A stretch of DNA of 12,411 nt from Candidatus Levybacteria bacterium RIFCSPLOWO2_01_FULL_42_15 (GCA_001784055.1 MFOZ01000023.1:1-12411), one strand, 5' to 3'; positions 1 to 7,945 are shown, counted from the stretch's first letter. Notes: generated by a model from the letters alone, not told the origin. Numbers and translations: made by a program.

Positions 1-2
1 GG

Positions 3-119
3 CCAAATTGTGGCGCGGAAATACGCAAAAATAAACAAAAACATCGCTTATGGGTTTTTATTATAATCGCCGCATTCTGGAATTTCGCGCTGAATAAACG
101 ATGGACATTTAAGAAATAA
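3..119 (+). CDS. GtrA-like membrane protein, C-terminal fragment (5' end outside window)
   Basis: An open frame enters from the left edge and ends at TAA 117-119, giving 38 residues. It has a basic stretch (IRKNKQKHR), a hydrophobic helix (LWVFIIIAAFWNFAL) and the ending NKRWTFKK. A last transmembrane helix followed by an Asn-x-x-x-Asn-[KR]-x-Trp-Thr-Phe tail is the typical C-terminus of GtrA-family proteins. These are small four-helix membrane proteins thought to flip or help move polyprenyl-phosphate-linked sugars across the membrane. The gene lies 33 bp upstream of an FAD-dependent oxidoreductase on the same strand and ahead of several GT-C-like genes, which fits a lipid-linked glycan operon. 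It could equally be the end of a glycosyltransferase-2/GtrA fusion protein, since the N-terminal part is not visible. Confidence 0.62.
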   Translation, partial: PNCGAEIRKNKQKHRLWVFIIIAAFWNFALNKRWTFKK

Positions 120-152
120 GAGTGAAAAATCGACAAGTTTAAAAAGATAATC

Positions 153-1667
153 ATGAATAATACAAAACAAAAAACCGCAATTATAATCGGCGCCGGACCA
201 GCCGGACTCACGGCAGCCTACGAATTGCTTATCAAAACCGATATTAAACCGATTATTTATGAAGCGAGCGGAGATATCGGCGGAATTTCAAAAACCGTAA
301 ATTATAAAGGCAATCGGATTGATATAGGCGGGCATCGCTTTTTTTCAAAATCAGACCGGGTGATGCGCTGGTGGCAAAATATTCTTCCGATTCAAAATCA
401 AGAAGAAAACAATCCGGATAAAACCGATAAAATAATGCTTATCCGCAATCGCGTTTCCAGAATATTTTTTTTGAGAAAATTTTTTGATTACCCCCTTTCG
501 TTAAACTTTAACACGCTCAAAAATCTCGGAGCATTTAAAATATTTCAAATATTTTTCAGCTATACTAGAACGCGTTTATTCCCGATTAAAAAAGAAAAAT
601 CATTGGAAGATTTTTTCATCAATCGTTTTGGAGAAAAATTATATCTTACCTTTTTTAAAGACTATACGGAAAAACTCTGGGGAGTTCCGCCAAGACTAAT
701 AAAGCCGGAGTGGGGGGCGCAGAGAATTAAAGGATTGTCAATAAGTAAAGCGATTTCCCATGCTCTAAAAAATCTCCGGCCACGAACGAAAAATATTGAA
801 CAGAAAAAAACAGAAACAAGCCTGATTGAAAAATTTTTATACCCGAAATACGGTCCCGGGCAAATGTGGGAAGAAGTCGCGCGCCTTATTAAAGAGAAAG
901 GCGGGGAGATTCACCTGCATCACGAAGTTTACGGACTTAAAATTGGACAAAACAAAATCGTCGAAATTATCGCAAGAAACAAAAAAAACGGAGGAATAAA
1001 TAATCAAAAAGGTGATTATTTTTTTTCCACCATGCCGGTTAAAAATCTTATTCGGGCATTTGAAGAAAATATCCATCCCCAAGTCCGGAAAGTGGCCGAG
1101 GGATTGATTTATCGAGATTTTATTACCGTAGGACTTTTGCTGAAAAAATTAAAAATCGCTAACCGGTCCGGAAAGCTTGCGGATAACTGGATATATGTCC
1201 AAGAAAGAGATGTAAAAGTAGGACGGATTCAAATTTTTAATAATTGGAGTCCTTATTTGGTAAGCGACGAAAATACCGTCTGGCTGGGTTTGGAATATTT
1301 TTGCAATGAAGGCGACCAGTTTTGGAACAAATCTGATGCTGAATTAAAGCAGGCGACCGTTGAGGAATTATTAAAAATGGGATTTATTGACCGATCCGAT
1401 GTCCTGGACGGGTGCGTAATCCGAATGCCTAAGACATATCCGGCCTATTTCGGGACTTATGACCAATTCCATGTCATTAGAAATTTTGTTGACCAATTTG
1501 AAAATCTTTTTTTAATCGGCCGAAACGGGATGCATAAATACAATAATCAAGACCATTCAATGCTTACTGCCATGATTGCGGTGGAAAACATCATAAATAA
1601 AATTGCGGACAAAGATAATATCTGGTCCGTGAACGCGGAGCAAGAATATCACGAAGAAAATGTTTGA
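153..1667 (+). CDS. FAD-dependent oxidoreductase, HemY/UDP-galactopyranose-mutase-like
   Basis: 504 aa. The N-terminus has a Rossmann dinucleotide-binding motif, IIIGAGPAGLTAA (Gly13, Gly15, Gly18). The acidic ribose-binding residue follows at Glu37 (IIYEAS), then the second FAD motif GGISK and GGHRFFSKSDRV (residues 59-70). The C-terminal LIGRNGMHKYNNQDHSM segment (about 451-470) resembles the FAD-closing motif of the amine-oxidase/protoporphyrinogen-oxidase/UGM superfamily (COG1232-like). The middle WGVPP...EWGAQRIKGLS stretch is typical of the subgroup often annotated in O-antigen and cell-surface polysaccharide loci. There is no signal peptide, so it should be cytoplasmic. The substrate cannot be told from sequence. 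A sugar-nucleotide or lipid-linked sugar is inferred from the GtrA and GT-C neighbours. Only a weak A-rich stretch precedes the ATG. Three bases separate its TGA from the next gene, implying co-transcription. Confidence 0.85.
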   Translation: MNNTKQKTAIIIGAGPAGLTAAYELLIKTDIKPIIYEASGDIGGISKTVNYKGNRIDIGGHRFFSKSDRVMRWWQNILPIQNQEENNPDKTDKIMLIRNRVSRIFFLRKFFDYPLSLNFNTLKNLGAFKIFQIFFSYTRTRLFPIKKEKSLEDFFINRFGEKLYLTFFKDYTEKLWGVPPRLIKPEWGAQRIKGLSISKAISHALKNLRPRTKNIEQKKTETSLIEKFLYPKYGPGQMWEEVARLIKEKGGEIHLHHEVYGLKIGQNKIVEIIARNKKNGGINNQKGDYFFSTMPVKNLIRAFEENIHPQVRKVAEGLIYRDFITVGLLLKKLKIANRSGKLADNWIYVQERDVKVGRIQIFNNWSPYLVSDENTVWLGLEYFCNEGDQFWNKSDAELKQATVEELLKMGFIDRSDVLDGCVIRMPKTYPAYFGTYDQFHVIRNFVDQFENLFLIGRNGMHKYNNQDHSMLTAMIAVENIINKIADKDNIWSVNAEQEYHEENV

Positions 1668-1670
1668 ATT

Positions 1671-3110
1671 ATGAATTTTGTTTTTTTAAAAAATATTTTT
1701 TCAACCCAAAATAAAATCATAGCGCTTCTTTTATTTTTTATTTTAATTAAAGGGATAATATGGGCGTGGAACATCCCGCTTTTTACTCTTTCCGACGAGG
1801 TGACTCATTTTACTTACATTCATTATTTATCCGAACACAAAGAACTCCCGCGCAAAACCGATACCATGATTAAATTGGAGAAAAGCACCGTTGAATTAAG
1901 AAAAGTTTTGAAAATGATAAAAATAGATAAGACTCCTCTTTCCAACGCTCATTTAAACTTTTCTAACGCAACTAAAGATAGGAATGGTTCAAATCCGATT
2001 TCCTTTAATGATTTTCTGAATAATTCCAATCTTCGGGCAGGGTGGTCATTTAATTACCCGCCTTTTTATTATGCTTATGCGTCCATATTTTATACTATTG
2101 GCAAGAATCTTAACTTCGACATTATCGCTATTGCGTATTTAATAAGATTTTCTGCGGTAATTTTTTTAATAATCACCGTAGTCTTTTCCTACAAAATCGC
2201 GTTTATCTTTAGCCGTGATAGTTTATTTGCCATCATTATTTGTTCTATAATTTCTTTAATGGTGTCCGTAAGCGCGGTTTTTTCGTCTATAAACAACGAT
2301 GTGGCTCTGATTGCTTTCGGTCATATCGTTCTTTATCTGACTACGCGTATATTTTATTCAACTCGCCAAAAAATCGGTCGATTGACAATATTTTGGTTCC
2401 TCGCTTTTATACCTGCCATATATTCCAAACCTCAAGCGATTATTTTTATCCCGCTATTAATCGGCGCTCTTATTTATAATGGATTAAAAAACAAAGGGTT
2501 AAGAATCAACGCCGCAATAAACATTTTATTTATTGCCGCGGCCGCTTTAATCGCCATCCTGCTTTTACCTATCGGTTTTTTAGATTTTTTTAAAATTAAT
2601 CTTGCTTCAATAAACGGGATGAATGAAATAACAACGATTGTAAAAAATGATTTTTTAAGACGCATCAACCTTGTGTTTGATTTTTTCGTTCAACTTGGGC
2701 TTTTCCATTCAGGGCACCCAATATGGATTTTCTCTTTTTTGGGGACATTAATTTTCTTATCATTGGTTGGCATAATATTATTTTTCTTTAATTTTTTTAA
2801 AAATAATCACTTAGAAAAATCCCGCGCCCTATTATTAAATGCCGCGCCGATAATAATCTTAGAAATTTTATATACTTTTTTATATTACAGAGAAGCGATC
2901 ATTAATAAAGTTTACGACTTTCCTGGACAAGGCAGATACTATTTTATTGTTCTGGCCCCCTTGGTAATAATTTTTGTTTATGGCCTGCAGTATGTTTCCG
3001 ATTATCTTAAATTACCGCGACGGATATTATATTTTATCCTTATTTTATTCTTTGCCCTATTAAATAGTTATTTTTTTGCAAATATCATCCTTTCTGCCGC
3101 TTATTTATGA
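1671..3110 (+). CDS. Multi-pass membrane protein, GT-C glycosyltransferase-like (DUF2142/GT39 type)
   Basis: 479 aa, about 10-12 hydrophobic helices. After the first helix (about 16-36), an extracytoplasmic loop carries LSDEVTHFTYIHYLSEHKELP (Asp42-Glu43). This Asp-Glu-x-x-His-Phe-x-Tyr...Tyr-Leu...Leu-Pro pattern is seen in DUF2142 and PMT/GT39-like GT-C enzymes, where the acidic pair sits at the catalytic or metal site. A later NYPPFYYAYAS segment (about 128-138) matches the conserved Pro-Pro-x-Tyr-Tyr motif. GT-C enzymes transfer a sugar from a polyprenyl-phosphate donor on the outer face of the membrane. The polar insertion at about 60-120 is specific to this protein. Its final TGA overlaps the ATG of the next gene by 4 bp (ATGA), indicating translational coupling. 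Donor and acceptor are unknown. An undecorated membrane protein without transferase activity is possible. Confidence 0.68.
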   Translation: MNFVFLKNIFSTQNKIIALLLFFILIKGIIWAWNIPLFTLSDEVTHFTYIHYLSEHKELPRKTDTMIKLEKSTVELRKVLKMIKIDKTPLSNAHLNFSNATKDRNGSNPISFNDFLNNSNLRAGWSFNYPPFYYAYASIFYTIGKNLNFDIIAIAYLIRFSAVIFLIITVVFSYKIAFIFSRDSLFAIIICSIISLMVSVSAVFSSINNDVALIAFGHIVLYLTTRIFYSTRQKIGRLTIFWFLAFIPAIYSKPQAIIFIPLLIGALIYNGLKNKGLRINAAINILFIAAAALIAILLLPIGFLDFFKINLASINGMNEITTIVKNDFLRRINLVFDFFVQLGLFHSGHPIWIFSFLGTLIFLSLVGIILFFFNFFKNNHLEKSRALLLNAAPIIILEILYTFLYYREAIINKVYDFPGQGRYYFIVLAPLVIIFVYGLQYVSDYLKLPRRILYFILILFFALLNSYFFANIILSAAYL

Positions 3111-3754
3111 AATTATTCATTGCCATTATTGTCATAATAGTAATAATTATTCCGATTTTTTTTCTCTGCAATGATTTATTTTATGATCAAAGCGGACCAT
3201 GGCTTGATATTTGGTCGCAAAAAGTAAAAATTGAAACATCGGCAAATCTAATAGAGCAGAAAATAACGCCATTGAACAACGATTTTTCAATGATTACTAT
3301 CCCGATAAGAGTGATTAAAAAATCATCATTGGAAGCGAGTATTTTGAATAATGAGGGGTCATTGCTTGCGTCTCAAAAGTTTAATATACAGACCGCTCAA
3401 CAGAAAATTGAATGGGAATTCGCCCCGCTCGGGGGACGGCCTGAAATTTATATCCTAAGAATACGCATCTCTGATGACTCTGCAAATAATATCAAATTTT
3501 TCCTAGTTCCGGCGGAAAGTCTGGAAAAACAAGTTTTAATCAATGATCAGATTGTGCCAGGTAAAACATTGGCTTATTTTACCGAATCAAAGTTTGGTAG
3601 TTTTAAAGAAAAATTAAAAGCATTATACGAACGCGCAAAAATATACAAACCGCAATTCATACAAATTATGCAATTACCGTTTTTCATTCTTTATATTATT
3701 TCATTTTCGTTATTTATATGGAGTCTTTTAAAAATTATAATTTCAGATAATTAG
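3107..3754 (+). CDS. Membrane-anchored protein with extracytoplasmic beta-rich domain, unknown function
   Basis: 215 aa, not assigned to a named family. It has an N-terminal hydrophobic helix (about 2-24), a central polar domain (about 30-180) and a C-terminal helix (about 188-210), so both ends are anchored and the middle probably faces outward. The central part alternates short hydrophobic strands (SMITIPIRVI, EIYILRIRI, NIKFFLVPAE) with polar turns, suggesting a jelly-roll or beta-sandwich. Such modules are often found as the soluble part of GT-C membrane proteins, so this may be a split-off accessory domain of the 479-aa or 549-aa partner (inference). The start overlaps the previous gene by ATGA, and only one base separates its TAG from the next ATG. 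The three genes therefore look like one translational unit and probably one complex. Confidence 0.7.
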   Translation: MKLFIAIIVIIVIIIPIFFLCNDLFYDQSGPWLDIWSQKVKIETSANLIEQKITPLNNDFSMITIPIRVIKKSSLEASILNNEGSLLASQKFNIQTAQQKIEWEFAPLGGRPEIYILRIRISDDSANNIKFFLVPAESLEKQVLINDQIVPGKTLAYFTESKFGSFKEKLKALYERAKIYKPQFIQIMQLPFFILYIISFSLFIWSLLKIIISDN

Positions 3755-3755
3755 T

Positions 3756-5405
3756 ATGGCCTGCGAATTTATCAAACAAAACAAAAAATTCCTTATACTG
3801 ATGATTATTACGGTTGAAGTTATCACGATTTTACCGACGATTTACGGATATGCCGCAACGCCGCCCGGTTTTCGCTTCAATGGCATGCCACACCTTACGC
3901 CGGGGGATTTTCATCTTTATCTTTCGTATTTTGAACAAGCCAAACAAGGTTTTTTAGTTTTCAGGGATCTTTACACGGGCGAGGAGCAAGTACCGATAAT
4001 TTTTAACCCGTTTTTCTTAATATTCGGATTAATCGGAAAAATATTTAATTTATCAAATATTGCCATACATCATTTAGCGCGAATTGTCCTTATTCCACCA
4101 TTAACAATTGCGCTCTTTGTTTTTTTTAGCCGCACCTTTAAAGAAAAAATGCATATTCGTCTGGCAATGCTTTTAGCCGCGTTTTCTTCGGGTCTTGGTT
4201 TTTATGCCGCGCCTTTTTTCCAAAATAATCCTGATTTTTCAGCCAAGCCAATGGATCTTTGGGTGCCGGAATTTAACATTTTTTTAACCGTTTTGCGCAA
4301 CCCTCTTTATATTGCCGCGCTAACACTCATAATTTTGACATTCCTCGCCTTTATCAAGGCTATTGAAAAAAACCAAATTAAATGGAGTATTGCCGCTGGC
4401 CTGGCCGCTTTCTCGCTTTTTTTAATCCACCCTTACCATGTACTGACAATTTATGCCATTCCTTTGACTTGGATTATCTCTTTAATAATTATAAATAAAA
4501 AAATTGATTTTTCTCATCTTAAGCATTTTATTGTCTTATTTTTCATTTCTGTTACACCGGCGATTTATATAGTTTATCTCACCTTAACTGATTTGATTAC
4601 CCACAACCGTTATGGCGCAGTGAGCGGAGCGCCTCCGGTCGTATGGGTTACTCTTATTTCTTACGGATTTCTTTTCTTTCTCGCCATCCCCTCCGGCTTA
4701 TCTTTTTTAAAAAAGTTTCTTAAAAAGCAAACGGACGAAATTTTTAACGGGAATATCTTATCTTTCTGTTTACTCTGGATTATTATAGGATTTATACTTG
4801 TCTACTTCCCGCTTTTTATGCACGGCCGGCGGCTAACGCTTGGTCTGGAAATTCCTCTGGTCGTTTTTTCAACTCTCGCCATGATAAATATTCAAAATAC
4901 AAACTGGCATCGAAGATTAAAAAAAATCATTGACACCGGGGTAGCTTTTTTAATATTCTTTATTTTATTTTTCGCGCCGTCAAATATTTACGCGCTAATC
5001 TCTAACTTTCAAGTTTACGCAAATAAATATTATGAGGTCGTCTATACGCCGAATGAAATTTATCAGGCCCTAAACTGGCTAAAGAATAATACAATAATGG
5101 AACAAGATGTTGTACTGTCAAGCCTATATTACGGCAATCTTATCCCGGGGATTATTGGACGAACTGTTTATGTCGGTCACTCTCCGGAAACGGCTTTTTT
5201 CAATTTAAAAGAACGATGGTTGTTTGCGTTTTTCGCTCAAAACCGCTCCGATAGCGCCGAAATTCAATTCTTAAAGGATAATAGAATCACATATATTTTC
5301 TACACGGAAGATCTTAAAAAAATAGGAACCTGGCGACCTGAGAACAAAACATATTTATTAAAGGAATTTAAGAACGATGGGGCGGCTATTTATGTGGTAA
5401 AGTGA
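3756..5405 (+). CDS. Multi-pass membrane protein, GT-C glycosyltransferase-like with C-terminal soluble domain
   Basis: 549 aa. About 11 hydrophobic helices cover residues 12-415, followed by a soluble C-terminal region (about 420-549). The first extracytoplasmic loop holds TPGDFHLYLSYFEQAKQG with Asp51, the position where GT-C enzymes place a catalytic acidic residue. The C-terminal region begins TPNEIYQALNWLKNNT and contains VVLSSLYYGNLIPGIIGRTVYVGH, a layout recurrent in large uncharacterised membrane proteins that resemble oligosaccharyl/mannosyltransferases. It is the last gene of the + strand operon, one base after the 215-aa gene. Its TGA lies inside the 3' end of the convergent DUF2079 gene (20-bp overlap). 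Enzyme activity is inferred from topology and the loop acid only. No specific family name is certain. Confidence 0.68.
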   Translation: MACEFIKQNKKFLILMIITVEVITILPTIYGYAATPPGFRFNGMPHLTPGDFHLYLSYFEQAKQGFLVFRDLYTGEEQVPIIFNPFFLIFGLIGKIFNLSNIAIHHLARIVLIPPLTIALFVFFSRTFKEKMHIRLAMLLAAFSSGLGFYAAPFFQNNPDFSAKPMDLWVPEFNIFLTVLRNPLYIAALTLIILTFLAFIKAIEKNQIKWSIAAGLAAFSLFLIHPYHVLTIYAIPLTWIISLIIINKKIDFSHLKHFIVLFFISVTPAIYIVYLTLTDLITHNRYGAVSGAPPVVWVTLISYGFLFFLAIPSGLSFLKKFLKKQTDEIFNGNILSFCLLWIIIGFILVYFPLFMHGRRLTLGLEIPLVVFSTLAMINIQNTNWHRRLKKIIDTGVAFLIFFILFFAPSNIYALISNFQVYANKYYEVVYTPNEIYQALNWLKNNTIMEQDVVLSSLYYGNLIPGIIGRTVYVGHSPETAFFNLKERWLFAFFAQNRSDSAEIQFLKDNRITYIFYTEDLKKIGTWRPENKTYLLKEFKNDGAAIYVVK

Positions 5406-5412
5406 TCGCCCC
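5379..5412. terminator. Possible bidirectional hairpin at convergent gene ends
   Basis: GGGGCG at 5379-5384 is complementary to CGCCCC at 5407-5412, with a 22-base loop containing the stop codons of both converging genes. Six G/C-rich pairs could form on either transcript. There is no clear run of U after the stem in either direction, so termination is only a suggestion based on position. Confidence 0.25.
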
Positions 5413-7452
5413 TAGAAAAACTTCACCGCTGGCAGATTTGTCAGGAATCAAAACCGTGTCTGATCTCATCTGATCCAAAACAAATCCGCCATCTGTCGCA
5501 TCAATCAGCCGCAAATAAATTTTATATTCGCCTTTTAGGCTGCCGGGCAAAAGTGTGTGCTGATTGGTTTGAATGATTTTACCAATTTCCCAATCGCTGG
5601 CCGGATACAAACCATAGCCCAAAGGATAAATTTTATTCAGTGCGATTTTTTCGTTCTCCGCGCGCGCCAATATATTTATGGCGTAAATTTTGTCAGTATT
5701 TTCCATCTTTTCCCAAAAAAGAGAGAATGAGAGAATTGAGAATTGATTTAGCGAAGAACCGGTTGTTTGGGAAAATTTCAGTTCGTTATGAGCGGTTAAT
5801 TTAACTTGTCCGTTCTTGTCTGCCGATTGGCCATCCTTAACCAAGTCGGGACCTTCCGGCAAAGAATCTAAAATTTCATATAACGATTCTTGCGTTGGTT
5901 TTTTTGAAAAAAGAATAAATCTGTCAGCGTAATCCTGAACAAAAAGTTTTCTCATTTTTATAAAATTTCTGATCCGATCATCGCCGTTTTCGTATTCCTT
6001 AAGAGAAAAAATAAAACCCGAAAGATCTTCGCTGTCAATCAGCGCGTAGCCGGTTGAATAAGGCGGAATATATGGCGATGAAGAAAACTGTTTAAATCCT
6101 TTGAATGTCCAAAATAGCGCGGAGTCGTTTTGGCTTGCAGAGCGCTCCGGAAGATAAGCGGAAGAAAGCATGGCGTCAGATTCGATCGGAATTATATTGA
6201 CAAGCGCTTTTTGAATTTTTGTTTCTTCATTGTTAACCATGCGCTTCTTATCAATGCTAAAATATGGAATAAAATTTCCCAAAGGACCAAAAAAGATGAT
6301 TAAACCAATCATTGCCATGCTAAAAATGGTGATTAAAAGTCCGCGATCTTTAAAAACAAAACCATAAGCTTTATTTTTAAAATAATCAATCCGCATATAA
6401 TCCGCTAATTGCTTGACGCCGAAAATGCCGGCCAAAAACAAGGCGGGCAAAAAATAAGCGGCGTAATGAGTGGTAAAGACGGTTCCGCCGCTGCCGCCGT
6501 TTACCAAAGCAAATTGCAAAAAAGGCGGCAAGGCTAAAATTAAGAAACGGGTCTTAAAAAGCGGCAAAAACAAAAAAGCGAGCAAAAGCCCAAAAATCAT
6601 TTCCCAATTATCGATTTTCCCAACAAAATGAGCGATGAATTGAAGCGGATTAACTTGAAAAATCCAGCTGTAATATGTTAAAAACTTATAGCTGCCCTCT
6701 GTGTTAAACGCGGAAATAATGCCCATTGATAGCAAAAACCACCACGCGCCCATAAGCATTGGAGCGGCGACCCAATACCATCTGCGCCGTTCAATCAAAG
6801 CGAGAACGCCGAACATAAAAATAATGAGTGAAATATCTTCGCGTATCAAAAGAGCGAGGAAACAAAAAAGAAGAAACCAAAAATAATGTAGTTTGTGGCG
6901 AGTAGTTTGTGGCGAGTAGTTTGCTTTGATATAGAAGTATGTGGCGCAAAAAAGAAAAACGAGTGAAAAAGGCAAAAGATGAAATTCAAAAAGATTGATG
7001 TTGTGGACTAAGGGGTTGAGGAGATAGAAAAAAGCGATACCTAATGATAAGCTTGTAGCTGGTAGCTTGTAGCTGGTAGCTTGTTGGAATATTGTTCGCG
7101 CTATGAAGAATATTGGAATCGCCGGCAGAGCAAGAAAGATTGTTTGCAATACAAGAAGCGTCTTAGGATGCGGGATTAAAAGATAAAAAGGTAAAAGAGC
7201 TAAAATAAACGGTTCAAAATGGTCGCCTAAATAACTTGATTGCTGAATTGACGAGTACCAATAATTTCCCGACCCAAAGCTTTCAAAAACCTGAGCGTAA
7301 ATTCCCAAGTCAAGCGCGTTATATAAAAAATTATCGTATTTCCAAAAAGAAATATAAGTAAAAACCGCGATATATATCAACATCCCAATACTCAATAACC
7401 GAATTGGGTGGCGGTTGATGAAGTTTAACGGCTTTTTATAAGCAGATGACAT
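5386..7452 (-). CDS. DUF2079 family membrane protein with C-terminal soluble domain
   Basis: About 688 aa from ATG 7452. The N-terminal half has about ten hydrophobic helices. It carries DUF2079 hallmarks: a short periplasmic loop with DLGIYAQ (48-54), then SYLGDHFEP (His78), then PFYLLIPHPKTLLVLQ. DUF2079 proteins are GT-C-like membrane proteins of unproven activity. The region after about residue 395 is soluble. It includes a beta-type stretch (LYPASDWEIGK...GEYKIYLRLIDATDGG) like the beta-sandwich modules on other GT-C proteins. An in-frame TTG at 7479 would add nine residues, but it lies inside a heptamer repeat, so ATG 7452 is preferred. There is no clear Shine-Dalgarno sequence at either start. 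Two heptamer-repeat tracts (6888-6923, 7050-7084) lie in the coding sequence and encode low-conservation loop residues at about 177-189 and 123-135. The gene converges on the 549-aa gene. Confidence 0.85.
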   Translation of the reverse strand: MSSAYKKPLNFINRHPIRLLSIGMLIYIAVFTYISFWKYDNFLYNALDLGIYAQVFESFGSGNYWYSSIQQSSYLGDHFEPFILALLPFYLLIPHPKTLLVLQTIFLALPAIPIFFIARTIFQQATSYKLPATSLSLGIAFFYLLNPLVHNINLFEFHLLPFSLVFLFCATYFYIKANYSPQTTRHKLHYFWFLLFCFLALLIREDISLIIFMFGVLALIERRRWYWVAAPMLMGAWWFLLSMGIISAFNTEGSYKFLTYYSWIFQVNPLQFIAHFVGKIDNWEMIFGLLLAFLFLPLFKTRFLILALPPFLQFALVNGGSGGTVFTTHYAAYFLPALFLAGIFGVKQLADYMRIDYFKNKAYGFVFKDRGLLITIFSMAMIGLIIFFGPLGNFIPYFSIDKKRMVNNEETKIQKALVNIIPIESDAMLSSAYLPERSASQNDSALFWTFKGFKQFSSSPYIPPYSTGYALIDSEDLSGFIFSLKEYENGDDRIRNFIKMRKLFVQDYADRFILFSKKPTQESLYEILDSLPEGPDLVKDGQSADKNGQVKLTAHNELKFSQTTGSSLNQFSILSFSLFWEKMENTDKIYAINILARAENEKIALNKIYPLGYGLYPASDWEIGKIIQTNQHTLLPGSLKGEYKIYLRLIDATDGGFVLDQMRSDTVLIPDKSASGEVFLGAITLPHK
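6888..6923 (-). repeat. 14-bp tandem repeat (double heptamer) inside DUF2079 gene
   Basis: The unit GTAGTTTGTGGCGA is present twice exactly, followed by the first eight bases of a third copy. On the coding strand the heptamers read GCCACAA and ACTACTC. Because 14 is not a multiple of 3, successive units are read in different frames, giving NYSPQ and then TTRHK. A diverged partial copy (GTATGTGGCG) may follow at about 6938. Confidence 0.85.
7050..7084 (-). repeat. Five heptamer repeats inside DUF2079 gene
   Basis: Five consecutive 7-base units alternate AGCTTGT and AGCTGGT on the + strand; on the coding strand they read ACAAGCT and ACCAGCT. They encode residues around QATSYKLPATS, a loop next to a transmembrane helix. 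They relate to the intergenic heptamers at 7457-7482 and 10674-10708, with a shared pattern close to GNTACAA. Confidence 0.85.
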
Positions 7453-7456
7453 ATTA

Positions 7457-7482
7457 AAGTTACGAGATACGAGATGCAAGAT
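7457..7482 (+). repeat. Heptamer repeat upstream of DUF2079 gene
   Basis: Units ACGAGAT, ACGAGAT and GCAAGAT follow a partial AAGTT. Rotated, the series reads GATACGA, GATGCAA, GATTCAA. It occupies the space just before ATG 7452 and contains the alternative TTG start (7479), so the N-terminal extension from that TTG is probably repeat-derived and not translated. Confidence 0.7.
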
Positions 7483-7504
7483 TCAAAAATTTATATAAGT
7501 ATAA

Positions 7505-7542
7505 CACAAAACCCCTCCAAATTTTACTTGAAGGGGTTTGTG
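7505..7542 (-). terminator. Hairpin downstream of the last pilin-like gene, probable terminator
   Basis: CACAAAACCCCTCC (7505-7518) pairs with GAAGGGGTTTGTG (7530-7542): about twelve pairs with one bulged A and one mismatch, around an 11-base AT-rich loop. It begins 19 bases after the TAG of the 110-aa pilin-like gene, the expected place for its terminator. A strong T-run (ATTTTTTCTC) follows on the + strand side, while the - strand side continues TTATACTTATATAA. The hairpin may therefore work in both directions and also block read-through from the + side. Confidence 0.65.
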
Positions 7543-7561
7543 ATTTTTTCTCTTAACTAAA

Positions 7562-7894
7562 CTATACCACTGTCGTGATAACGAAGCTAACCACCGCCCA
7601 AGCGACGATTACGATTATAAGACCGATAACGCCGGCTGTGATAATTTTCTTGGCTTCGCCAACCGCCTCTTCATTTCCGGCCGCCGTCATCCAGCGAAAA
7701 CCGCCGTAAAGAATCACGCCCAAAGCGATGACGCCCACTAATCCCAATACAGCATTCAAAATTGTGCCGATAGTATTTTCAAGACTTTCAGTGCTTAATC
7801 CGCCCGGAGTGGCTGGACTAACAAGTTGAGCCAAAGCCGCGTGCGGCGCCAAAGTAATTGCTAAAATGCTGATATTTTTTAAAATTTTCTTCAT
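7562..7894 (-). CDS. Pilin-like small membrane protein (T4SS pilin/Mbov_0395-type); candidate major subunit
   Basis: 110 aa from ATG 7894. An in-frame upstream start (7939) exists, but the strong Shine-Dalgarno GAAAGGGGGTG lies six bases before ATG 7894 and decides the start. The signal peptide (1-22) ends HAALA|Q. The mature protein has two hydrophobic helices (about 44-62 and 84-107). They are separated by LYGGFRWMTAAGNEEAVGEAK (Tyr63, Gly64, Gly65, Gly73, Asn74, Glu75, Lys82), the pattern common to all seven domain copies in this cluster. Size and topology resemble VirB2/TrbC-type pilins and the small pilin-like proteins of CPR bacteria and mycoplasmas. Of the six genes, only this one has its own consensus promoter, a strong ribosome-binding site and a hairpin terminator. 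It is therefore the best candidate for the most abundant subunit (inference). Confidence 0.83.
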   Translation of the reverse strand: MKKILKNISILAITLAPHAALAQLVSPATPGGLSTESLENTIGTILNAVLGLVGVIALGVILYGGFRWMTAAGNEEAVGEAKKIITAGVIGLIIVIVAWAVVSFVITTVV

Positions 7895-7900
7895 AATTTC

Positions 7901-7910
7901 ACCCCCTTTC
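7901..7910 (-). promoter_or_regulatory. Strong Shine-Dalgarno sequence for the 110-aa pilin-like gene
   Basis: On the - strand the bases GAAAGGGGGT are followed by GAAATT and ATG 7894. This is close to the AGGAGGTGA anti-16S complement and is the only convincing ribosome-binding site in the cluster. It rules out the longer 125-residue reading. Confidence 0.75.
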
Positions 7911-7945
7911 AAAGTAAAAAATAATAAATAAATAATCAAACAAAC

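Noticed and set aside
837..1082. 81-residue open frame on the - strand inside the FAD oxidoreductase gene
   Set aside because: It lies wholly antisense within a well-supported gene, has no recognisable domain and no ribosome-binding site.
2240..2668. Two short open frames (2240-2479 +, 2474-2668 -) inside the 479-aa membrane gene
   Set aside because: Out-of-frame shadows of a clear multi-helix membrane protein; composition reflects the host gene.
6701..6886. 61-residue + strand open frame within the DUF2079 gene
   Set aside because: Basic, low-complexity antisense reading of transmembrane codons; no start signal.
6888..7084. CRISPR array
   Set aside because: Repeats have a 7 or 14 bp period with no spacers and lie in coding sequence; no cas genes.
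7895..7939. N-terminal extension of the 110-aa pilin-like protein to position 7939
   Set aside because: It would translate through the strong Shine-Dalgarno sequence and put fifteen residues before a standard signal peptide.
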